In this document: piece by piece, positions 18,151 to 25,077 of the stretch
Position numbering within the stretch: the stretch's first letter is position 1
Layout: each line of letters opens with the position of its first letter
DNA from: Shewanella sp. UCD-KL12
Lineage (GTDB): Bacteria; Pseudomonadota; Gammaproteobacteria; Enterobacterales; Shewanellaceae
Direction of reading: 5' to 3'
DNA length: 64,000 nucleotides
Assembly: GCF_001957125.1 (NCBI RefSeq)
Contig: NZ_MPHJ01000002.1
Span: 248,001 to 312,000, forward strand
Made by a program: the position numbers and the translations under genes
The notes under the pieces: generated by a model
What the model was told of the DNA's origin: nothing
Seen by the model: only the letters and a program-made list of their open reading frames with translations
The model's database searches: none

Positions 18151-18290
18151 TTTGAATTGCTCACCAAGCTAGCGTTACCGCCATACCTTTGAGCAGAGAG
18201 CCCCTTGAACCGTGCTCTTTTTGTGTTGGAGGTAGAAAACGTAGACACAAAAAAGCCACTACTATAAGCAGTGGCTTTTTTGTTAATTGA
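18151..18290. repeat. Tandem copy C of the 6S 3'-end/terminator unit
   Basis: A ~135-bp unit, on + strand ATTGCTCACC...GTTACCGCCATACC...CCTTGAACCGTGCTC...GTGTTGGAGGTAG then a terminator. It matches copies A and B, and its first ~45 bp match the 6S 3' end at 18291-18335. Confidence 0.82.
18249..18281 (-). terminator. 6S RNA terminator
   Basis: Minus-strand hairpin AAAAAAGCCACT / AGTGGCTTTTTT with an internal GC/TATAGT loop, 10 bp after the mature 6S 3' end. The T-run is included in the stem end. Confidence 0.85.
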
Positions 18291-18475
18291 ATTGCTCTCC
18301 AAACTACCGTTACCGGCGTAGCCCTTGAACCGTAGGTTCAAGGCGGGTAAATGAATAACTCCTAAGGCTTCTCGGTACGAGCCGAGCTTGCTCAATGTCA
18401 TCAAAACATTCACCCTGGGTTTGTAAGTATCGGCACAGGGACATTGCCGGCTCACGCGTAGCCCAGAGAGCAAAA
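18291..18475 (-). ncRNA. ssrS: 6S RNA
   Basis: 6S RNA binds the sigma-70 RNA polymerase holoenzyme in stationary phase. On the minus strand, the segment GCTCGGCTCGTACCGAGAAG followed by CCTTAG and TTGAACCTACGGTTCAAGGG matches the conserved right half of enterobacterial 6S RNA (GAGCATGCTCGG...CCGAGAAGCCTT...TTGAACC...GGTTCAAGGG). The ends pair as TTGCTCTC (18473-18466) with GAGAGCAA (18298-18291), giving ~184 nt. It lies downstream of zapA on the same strand, the standard gammaproteobacterial position. The frame of 119 codons across it is not a protein gene. Confidence 0.93.
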
Positions 18476-18604
18476 ACGTTTCATCGGTACACCTTGTTGA
18501 AAACAAAATGAAATGTGTACCTTGGTCTAAAACTCTAGCTTACTTAACTTCTAAATTTTTAAAGATGGCTAGTGTTATCGACCATCTAAGCTGTGCAGCT
18601 TAGT

Positions 18605-18913
18605 TTAATCCTCTTTTGTCGAACGTTCAACGAGCGCGTTCTCTAAAGTGGCTTGCAACAGACCGATTTTTTCATCCATCTGCTTATTATAATCTTGATT
18701 TTTTTGCTGTTCTTCCAGTAACTCATATCCAATATTTAATGCAGCCATAATGGCTATCTCTTCGCGACTCAGATTGTTTGTTCGTGTTTTAAGCGAACTC
18801 AACTGCACTTCGAGTTTTTGCGCCACGTGCTGCAAAGCTCTCTCTTGTCCTGGTGGGCAAGCGATGGAGTATGTGCGGCCTAGCAAGCTAATTTCAATAG
18901 CATGGCTACTCAT
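18605..18913 (-). CDS. zapA: Cell division protein ZapA
   Basis: A 102-residue FtsZ-ring stabiliser. The N-domain has the ZapA pattern IEISLLGRTYSIACPPGQE followed by ALQHVAQKLEVQLSSLK, and the C-terminal half is the dimerising coiled coil (IMAALNIGYELLEEQQK...). Location directly upstream of 6S RNA and divergent from ygfB matches the conserved gene order. Confidence 0.95.
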   Translation of the reverse strand: MSSHAIEISLLGRTYSIACPPGQERALQHVAQKLEVQLSSLKTRTNNLSREEIAIMAALNIGYELLEEQQKNQDYNKQMDEKIGLLQATLENALVERSTKED

Positions 18914-19526
18914 GTCGCAAAGGGTCCTAATTATTGGCTCTTGTGCGGACTATATCTAGCTAGATGGCAAAGTGCAACATGAGTAAGTGCTAAGGTGAGC
19001 TAGATTAGATTAAATGTTGTTTAGATAGACAAGCTTGCGTGTTAAATGGTCATTAAGTTGGATTTTTACAGCTTTGGCTCAAGGTGAGCGAGATTAGGTT
19101 TATATTCAAAGCCGTTTGTTTAGACTTTCTGTTTTGAGAGGCAAGCTTGCATGATTTCTACACATTAAGTTGGATTTTTTAGCTTTGGCTCAAGGGGCGC
19201 GAGATTAGGTTTATATTCAAAGCCGTTTGTTTAGACTTTCTGTTTTGAGAGGTAAGCTTGCATGATTTCTACACATTAAGTTGGATTTTTGTAGGCGCTG
19301 CTTTAGCTGCGATGGCTTGTTTGTTCAATCTCTCCTGGCTAAAGCCGATCTTACCGTTGACCAAAGTGATACCAACTATTCGGTTGGTTTTTCGCCCTTA
19401 CTTATCACTTTCATCATATTTCTAGAACCTAGGATCTCGTCACTCGCCATAGCACCTTGTTTAATTTGGCTGAATCTCCCACTTCTGCTAGCATGGGCAT
19501 AGTATTTACAGCCTGTGGAAACCGTT
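18914..19526. other. Divergent zapA-ygfB spacer containing a tandem duplication
   Basis: About 610 bp. The central part is the 111-bp tandem repeat listed separately; the remainder should hold divergent promoters. A 73-codon + frame at 19281-19502 has no homology-like character and no ribosome binding site, so I do not call it a gene. Confidence 0.55.
19051..19291. repeat. 111/112-bp tandem duplication plus partial third copy
   Basis: CATTAAGTTGGATTTTT begins at 19051, 19163 and 19274. Copies one and two share nearly all bases, including AGATTAGGTTTATATTCAAA and GCCGTTTGTTTAGACTTTCT, with a few substitutions. The high identity indicates a recent event. Confidence 0.92.
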
Positions 19527-20102
19527 ATGGCAACCCCCCCTTCTCTACGTATCGATAATATTGCAGCGGCGCTTGATGCAGCCGAAATTGGCCAGACTCC
19601 GGTCGAACTTCATGGAGCCCTCGTTGGCATAATTTGTGGTGGTGTTGAACAGTCAAAAGGCGCTTGGGCTAAGCCGCTACTTGAGCTGATGAATGACGGT
19701 CAGTTGTTGCCAGATAGCTTACAACTGCTCATCGAAGAGCTATATCAAGATACCTTAACCCGAATTACTGATGCCGACTTTGGCTTTACGCCTATGTTGC
19801 CTGAAGAGGAGGAGCCACTCACTAAGCGTGTTGAGGCGTTATCACTTTGGGTCCAAAGTTTCTTAACGGGTATCGCCATGATACAGCCGAAAATTAACAA
19901 GGCGTCGGCGGATGTGCAGGAGGTCATAAAAGATATGGCTGAGATAGCACTGGTAGAGTTTGATGTTGCCGAAGACGATGAGTCTGAAGCGGCCTATATG
20001 GAGCTGATGGAGTTTGCCAAGATGGCGGCGCTACTCTGCTATTCTGAATTTGGTCCCGATTTGACTGATCCAAATCAAACTGAAGCCAACGTAATTCATT
20101 AA
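19527..20102 (+). CDS. ygfB: YgfB/UPF0149 family protein
   Basis: All-alpha protein of ~191 residues. The motif TPVELHGALVGIICGGVEQS corresponds to the E. coli TPAEMHGLISGMICGG segment, and the C-terminal MELMEFAKMAALLCYSEF region matches EEIIEYVRVAALLCHD. In Pseudomonas YgfB affects ampDh3 expression; its general role is unclear. The ATG at 19527 is preferred to the GTG at 19515. In E. coli it is followed by pepP, then ubiH; pepP is absent here. Confidence 0.93.
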   Translation: MATPPSLRIDNIAAALDAAEIGQTPVELHGALVGIICGGVEQSKGAWAKPLLELMNDGQLLPDSLQLLIEELYQDTLTRITDADFGFTPMLPEEEEPLTKRVEALSLWVQSFLTGIAMIQPKINKASADVQEVIKDMAEIALVEFDVAEDDESEAAYMELMEFAKMAALLCYSEFGPDLTDPNQTEANVIH

Positions 20103-20159
20103 ACTGGCTGCAAATCTTCTAGATTTACGATAAACAAAATCACAATTTAATATCTAGCG

Positions 20160-20184
20160 ACCGAAGCGGTAGTCCCGCTTCGGT
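20160..20184 (+). other. Perfect 10-bp hairpin just upstream of ubiH
   Basis: ACCGAAGCGG (20160-20169) and CCGCTTCGGT (20175-20184) with a 5-nt loop, ending 16 bp before the ubiH start. There is no T-run, so not a classical terminator. It lies where pepP would be in E. coli. Confidence 0.7.
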
Positions 20185-20200
20185 ACATTAGAGAACACAG

Positions 20201-21478
20201 ATGACAGTTGAAACGCAGCAAGCGAGCACCAGTACCAGAGCAGAAGACGTAAAGGTCAAACAGGTAGATATTGCCATTGTCGGCGGCGCGATGGCCGGAG
20301 CGACACTCGCTCTTGGGCTTAAAAAATTAGCGCGTGAGTTAAACAGGCCTATCAAGGTCGCGCTTATCGAAGCCCATAAACCTGGAAGCGAGCACCCAGG
20401 CTTTGATGCTCGCTCTATCGCTATCGCTCATGGTTCTATTTTCGAACTGAAGCGGCTCGGACTTTGGTCTAAACTTTCCCACCTTGGTACAGCGATAGAA
20501 AATATCCATGTTTCAGATCGTGGCCACTTTGGCATGACTGAGCTGAACGCTGATGACTTTCATATTAAGTATCTTGGTCAAGTGGTTGAGCTTGAGCGGG
20601 TTGGTCAGGCGTTATTTAAGCTGCTCGAAGCCAGTGATATCGAGCTGCACTGTCCGGCTAAATTAGCAGATATCGAAGCCCATGCTCAGTATCAGCTGCT
20701 TACTCTCGATGATGGTGTGCAAATTCAAGCTGGCTTAGTTGTTGCCGCTGATGGGGTTAACTCCAAAGTCAGGCAAGCCTTTAAACAGCCGCTCGAGCAG
20801 GTCGACTTTAATCAAGTCGCGATCATTGCCAATGTAGAGACTGATAAAGCTCACGAAAACTGGGCCTATGAGCGCTTTACTCAGGCTGGCCCGCTGGCTG
20901 TGCTGCCGATGTCACCGTTAAAGGGCACTTCACGGGTCTCTTTAGTCTGGGCCCTATCACCAGATGAAGCCGAGCGATTAGGCTCAGTATCTAACGATGA
21001 GTTTCTTAGGGATCTTCAAGGGGCTTTTGGCTCCCGTGCGGGGCAGTTTATTGGTGTGGGTGAGCGTTTCTCCTATCCGTTACTGCTGTCACATATGCCA
21101 AGACCCATCTATCATCGCACTGTATTTATCGGCAATGCGGCGCAAACACTGCACCCGATTGCTGGGCAAGGTTTTAATCTAGGGCTTAGGGATCTCGTTG
21201 GTTTACTGGATGTGGTCAAACAAGCCCTGCTTGATGAGAACGCCACTGAAGCAAGTGTTGATCTGGGCTCTACTCAATTGACCCACAGCTATCTTAAGCG
21301 TCGTGAGCAAGACAGAGATGCCACCATGACAAATATTGAATGCCTCGTGCGCGGATTCTCTAATGATCATTGGCCACTAGTGGCTGGACGCAGCTTAGGC
21401 TTAAGGCTGCTCTCTTGGATACCACCGCTAAAGGCACCGGTTGCCAGAGTCGCCATGGGCTGGAAGCCGTTTAGCTAA
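20201..21478 (+). CDS. ubiH: 2-octaprenyl-6-methoxyphenol hydroxylase UbiH
   Basis: FAD monooxygenase of ubiquinone biosynthesis. Rossmann motif IAIVGGAMAGATLALGL at ~24-40 and the second FAD motif GNAAQTLHPIAGQGFNLGLRD at ~310. Near-identical blocks to E. coli UbiH include HPGFDARSIAIAHG, IHVSDRGHFG and YERFTQAGPLAVLPMS. The N-terminus is ~20 residues longer than E. coli UbiH (Thr/Gln-rich). The ubiI gene follows 78 bp later, probably co-transcribed. Confidence 0.97.
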   Translation: MTVETQQASTSTRAEDVKVKQVDIAIVGGAMAGATLALGLKKLARELNRPIKVALIEAHKPGSEHPGFDARSIAIAHGSIFELKRLGLWSKLSHLGTAIENIHVSDRGHFGMTELNADDFHIKYLGQVVELERVGQALFKLLEASDIELHCPAKLADIEAHAQYQLLTLDDGVQIQAGLVVAADGVNSKVRQAFKQPLEQVDFNQVAIIANVETDKAHENWAYERFTQAGPLAVLPMSPLKGTSRVSLVWALSPDEAERLGSVSNDEFLRDLQGAFGSRAGQFIGVGERFSYPLLLSHMPRPIYHRTVFIGNAAQTLHPIAGQGFNLGLRDLVGLLDVVKQALLDENATEASVDLGSTQLTHSYLKRREQDRDATMTNIECLVRGFSNDHWPLVAGRSLGLRLLSWIPPLKAPVARVAMGWKPFS

Positions 21479-21556
21479 AACGCAGCAATCAACGCTATTT
21501 AAAAGAATGCTCAAATAAATTATTTCAAGGCACTAACCCTAAGTAAAGGAAGTGAA

Positions 21557-22783
21557 ATGCACACAAACTCAACGGCAATGCAAACCTATGATGTAGCAAT
21601 TATTGGCGGCGGAATGGTGGGGTTAGCCACCGCGATTGGCCTAGCCATGGAGGAGCTTCGTGTTGTCGTTATTGATGCCAGTGAGACCCAAGCGGTTGCG
21701 GGGGAAGCTAGGCTACGTGTGAGTGCGATTAATAAAGCCAGTCAACGTTTGCTACAAAATTTAGGGGCGTGGAGCAATATCGATAGTAAGCGTGCTAGCC
21801 CTTATCAAAAGATGGAAGTCTGGGACAAAGACAGCCTAGGCAAGATAGGCTTCGATGCACACAGCTTAAGCGAAGAGTTTCTCGGCAGTATTATAGAGAA
21901 CGACAACATCAGCTTTGCTTTAGCCAAGCGTGCCAGTGAGCTTGATGAGATCACTCACCTTGAAAATCATAAACTTGAAAAAATAGCTTTTGGCGAGCGC
22001 GAAGCTTGGTTAACACTCGATAACGGTGACAACTTAAGTGCTGCACTTGTTATAGGCGCAGATGGCGCTAACTCTTGGGTACGCGAACAGTGCAAAATCC
22101 CCATGACGTTCTGGGATTATGGCCATCATGCCATTGTTGCCACTATTCGCACCGAGATCCCTCACAAGGATACCGCCCGCCAGGTATTCCTTAAAGATGG
22201 TCCATTGGCCTTTTTGCCCCTGTATGAAAATAATTTATGTTCGATTGTTTGGTCTGTGCCGCCTGCAAAGGCTAAAACTTTGCTAGCGGCTGATAAGCAA
22301 GAGTTTGAGCGCACCTTAACTGCAGAATTTGATGGTCGTATGGGCATGTGCTCGCTTGAGTGTGAACCTCAAGCCTTTCCACTGCGTATGCGCTATGCTC
22401 GCCACTTTGCCCGTCATCGTTTATTGCTCGCGGGTGATGCCGCCCATACTATTCATCCATTAGCGGGGCAGGGGGTTAACCTAGGTTTCTTAGATGCTGC
22501 TGCGATTATCCAAACGATTACAGAGCTTAAGCTAGATGGTAAAGATATCGGTGATTACAGCCACTTGCGTCCCCTTGAGCGCTGGCGTAAAGCCGATGCA
22601 CTAGAGATGATAGCCGCAATGGAAGGCTTTAAGCGGTTATTCGAAGGTAGCAATCCAGTTAAGAAAGCATTGCGAGATTTTGGCTTAAATTTGGTCGATA
22701 ACCTTTCTCCTGTGAAAACACTGTTTATGCAACAGGCTATGGGTAACAAAAATAGCCTGCCGAAGCTTTGCAAAGAAGATTAA
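21557..22783 (+). CDS. ubiI: 2-octaprenylphenol hydroxylase UbiI (VisC)
   Basis: FAD monooxygenase introducing the C5 hydroxyl in ubiquinone synthesis. VAIIGGGMVGLATAIGL near the N-terminus, DGANSWVREQ with FWDYGHHAIVATIRTE centrally, and GDAAHTIHPLAGQGVNLGFL at ~295-315 match UbiI/VisC rather than UbiF or UbiH. The ATG at 21557 has AAAGGAAGTGAA before it. A strong hairpin follows the stop. Confidence 0.97.
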   Translation: MHTNSTAMQTYDVAIIGGGMVGLATAIGLAMEELRVVVIDASETQAVAGEARLRVSAINKASQRLLQNLGAWSNIDSKRASPYQKMEVWDKDSLGKIGFDAHSLSEEFLGSIIENDNISFALAKRASELDEITHLENHKLEKIAFGEREAWLTLDNGDNLSAALVIGADGANSWVREQCKIPMTFWDYGHHAIVATIRTEIPHKDTARQVFLKDGPLAFLPLYENNLCSIVWSVPPAKAKTLLAADKQEFERTLTAEFDGRMGMCSLECEPQAFPLRMRYARHFARHRLLLAGDAAHTIHPLAGQGVNLGFLDAAAIIQTITELKLDGKDIGDYSHLRPLERWRKADALEMIAAMEGFKRLFEGSNPVKKALRDFGLNLVDNLSPVKTLFMQQAMGNKNSLPKLCKED

Positions 22784-22791
22784 ACACATAG

Positions 22792-22823
22792 CTGAAATAT
22801 CAGAATTAACTCTGATATTTCAG
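22792..22823 (+). terminator. Probable terminator after ubiI
   Basis: Perfect 13-bp stem CTGAAATATCAGA (22792-22804) and TCTGATATTTCAG (22811-22823), followed by TGAGTTGTTATTT. The weak T-tract makes it a likely rather than certain terminator; it separates the ubi genes from gcv. Confidence 0.7.
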
Positions 22824-23226
22824 TGAGTTGTTATTTACCCTTGTGTAAACATTAATCATATGTAAAAAAACTACATGTTTAACATGAGAAAAAGTAATGA
22901 CAAAAGGGTTCGGATTAGAAAATTCTCTTGTATACAAAACTGTGACGCGAGGTATAATTTCGCCGCATTTTAGTACCTATGGGATTTCATATACGAAACT
23001 CATAAATGCAATTTTATCTAACGCAATTTTTTGCACTTATTACTCAAGGTCTATTTAAACGCTAGATAGAGATTGAAGTAATATGTTTGCAGACACACTT
23101 TGGCCGTATGTACCCTACGCGAGGTGTTTCTGTTCAGTATCCGCTCTTTAAATAGAGATGAGTTGAACAGATAGCTGTGTAGTTACGCCAGGTTAGACCC
23201 GAAAAGGGCATAATAACGAGATAATA
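22824..23226 (+). promoter_or_regulatory. gcvT upstream region: promoter candidate and long structured leader
   Basis: About 400 bp. A TATAAT at 22953-22958 with GTATAC 17 bp upstream (or TTGTAT at 19 bp) is a plausible sigma-70 promoter, giving a leader of ~260 nt. In the leader, CTGTTCA (23130-23136) pairs with TGAACAG (23164-23170) around an inner CTCT/AGAG, and CCCGAAAAGGG lies near the start codon. I looked for the conserved cores of the glycine riboswitch and did not find them. Confidence 0.45.
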
Positions 23227-24321
23227 ATGGCTAATAAAACTGTACTCTTTAACAAGCATTTAGAATCAGACGCAAAGATGGTTGATTTCCACGGTTGGGA
23301 TATGCCGCTTAACTATGGTTCTCAAATCGAAGAACACCACGCTGTTCGTCAAGACGCTGGTATGTTCGACGTGTCTCACATGACCGTTGTCGATGTGACA
23401 GGCACTGACGCCTGTGCTTTCCTACGTAAATTATTAGCGAATGACGTTGCTAAGCTTAAAGTGCCAGGTAAAGCACTTTATGGCGGCATGCTAGATCATA
23501 ACGCTGGCGTGATTGACGACCTCATCACCTATTACCTCTCTGACACTCATTACCGTATCGTGGTTAACTCTGCGACGCGCGAAAAAGATCTCGCTTGGAT
23601 TGCTCAAGAATCTACCGGTTTTGACCTAGTGATCACTGAGCGTCCTGAGCTGGCGATGATCGCTGTTCAAGGCCCTAATGCTAAGGCCAAAGCTGCAGCA
23701 GTATTTAATGCTGATCAAAATGCAGCAGTAGAAGGTATGAAGCCTTTCTTCGGCGTACAAGCTGACTCACTCTTTATTGCTACCACAGGCTACACTGGCG
23801 AAACTGGCTACGAGATCATCGTGCCAGATGCAGAAGCCGAAGCACTGTGGCAGGCACTGCTAGAAGCTGGCGTTAAGCCATGTGGTCTTGGTGCTCGTGA
23901 CACACTGCGTCTTGAAGCGGGTATGAACCTTTACGGCCTAGATATGGACGAAACGGTTAACCCACTAGCGGCTAACATGGGGTGGACCATTGCATGGGAA
24001 CCAACAGATCGTAACTTTAACGGTCGCGAAGCACTGACAGCGATTAAAGCTGCTGGTACTGAGAAGATGGTTGGCCTTATCATGGAAGCCAAAGGCGTTA
24101 TCCGCCCAGGCATGGCTGTATTCTTCACCGACAGTGAAGGTGTTGAGCAGCAGGGGACTATCACCAGTGGTACATTCTCGCCAACATTAGGCTATTCTAT
24201 TGCCATGGCACGTGTACCGAGAAGTATCTCAGATACTGCTGAAGTCGAAATGCGTAAGAAGCGCGTTCCTGTTAAAGTGATCGCACCAAGCTTTGTACGT
24301 AACGGTAAGCAAGCTTTTTAA
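23227..24321 (+). CDS. gcvT: Glycine cleavage T protein (aminomethyltransferase)
   Basis: Transfers the methylene of the H-protein aminomethyl-lipoyl arm to THF and releases ammonia. The 364-residue length is standard. Motifs include [29 protein letters not shown] with the active region, and [10 protein letters not shown] plus [17 protein letters not shown]. First gene of gcvT-gcvH-gcvP. Confidence 0.98.
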   Translation: MANKTVLFNKHLESDAKMVDFHGWDMPLNYGSQIEEHHAVRQDAGMFDVSHMTVVDVTGTDACAFLRKLLANDVAKLKVPGKALYGGMLDHNAGVIDDLITYYLSDTHYRIVVNSATREKDLAWIAQESTGFDLVITERPELAMIAVQGPNAKAKAAAVFNADQNAAVEGMKPFFGVQADSLFIATTGYTGETGYEIIVPDAEAEALWQALLEAGVKPCGLGARDTLRLEAGMNLYGLDMDETVNPLAANMGWTIAWEPTDRNFNGREALTAIKAAGTEKMVGLIMEAKGVIRPGMAVFFTDSEGVEQQGTITSGTFSPTLGYSIAMARVPRSISDTAEVEMRKKRVPVKVIAPSFVRNGKQAF

Positions 24322-24374
24322 TTTTCAGGGTTAATACTGGTTATTTCGCCTTTATTTTAATAAAGAGTTTTGTC

Positions 24375-24423
24375 GCCAGTGCTCGTTGATAGTTTTCAAG
24401 AAAACAATCAACTGCGCGCTGGC
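24375..24423 (+). other. Long imperfect hairpin between gcvT and gcvH
   Basis: GCCAGTGCTCGTTGATAGTTTT pairs with AAAACAATCAACTGCGCGC plus TGGC through a short loop, about 18 of 22 positions paired. It lies in the 222-bp gcvT-gcvH spacer and has no T-run; a processing or attenuation element is possible. Confidence 0.6.
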
Positions 24424-24543
24424 TTCTAAAATTAGAACGAAATCCCAGCGTATAAACCTCAGAAAACGCTATGCATTAACGTAAAAACCGATAAATTAGC
24501 TTATTAATACAGAATTAGAACAACCGATTAAGGATAAAGAACA

Positions 24544-24933
24544 ATGAGCAATATCCCAGCTGAATTGAAATACGCCTCTTCACATGAGTGGATCCGCAAA
24601 GAGGAAGATGGTAGCTACACAATTGGTATCAGTGAGCACGCGCAAGAGCTTCTAGGTGACATGGTATTTGTTGAGCTTCCAGAAGTTGGTGACGAAGTTA
24701 ACGCTGGTGAAGATTGTGCTGTTGCTGAGTCTGTAAAGGCCGCTTCTGACATCTACGCACCTATCTCAGGTGAAGTAATAGCGATTAACGAAGCACTGGA
24801 AGATTCTCCAGAGCTAGTTAACAGCGACGCATTTGGCGACGGTTGGTTCTTCCGCGTAATGCCTAGCGACACAGCTGAAATTGAAAACTTGCTTGATGCC
24901 GAAGGCTATCAAGCAGTTATCGACGAAGAGTAA
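24544..24933 (+). CDS. gcvH: Glycine cleavage H protein
   Basis: Lipoyl carrier of the glycine cleavage complex. The 129-residue size is typical, with the lipoylated Lys65 in [15 protein letters not shown]. Start at 24544 follows AAGGATAAAGAACA. A terminator follows the stop, so gcvP may have partly independent expression. Confidence 0.98.
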   Translation: MSNIPAELKYASSHEWIRKEEDGSYTIGISEHAQELLGDMVFVELPEVGDEVNAGEDCAVAESVKAASDIYAPISGEVIAINEALEDSPELVNSDAFGDGWFFRVMPSDTAEIENLLDAEGYQAVIDEE

Positions 24934-24947
24934 AATCGCGTCGATAA

Positions 24948-24988
24948 CAAAGCCTCAACTCATCATCGGTTGGGGCTTTGTTCGTTTT
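24948..24988 (+). terminator. Terminator between gcvH and gcvP
   Basis: CAAAGCCTCAAC (24948-24959) pairs with GTTGGGGCTTTG (24969-24980) with a single G-T pair, followed by TTCGTTTT. It would attenuate read-through from gcvTH into gcvP. Confidence 0.8.
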
Positions 24989-25077
24989 AACGACTAAAAA
25001 CAATAATACCAATTGGTATAAGACCGGTAGTTAGCCTCCTACAGGCAGATACTGGCAAATATGGAATTAGGTTTATC

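Noticed and set aside
18147..18506. 119-codon minus-strand frame
   Set aside because: It runs across the 6S RNA gene and its duplicated tail; the conserved RNA pairing explains the sequence better than a protein.
19281..19502. 73-codon + frame upstream of ygfB
   Set aside because: Starts at the edge of a tandem duplication, has no ribosome binding site and no protein-like pattern; likely chance.
22824..23226. Glycine riboswitch upstream of gcvT
   Set aside because: The conserved purine-rich cores were not found by eye; only generic stems are present.
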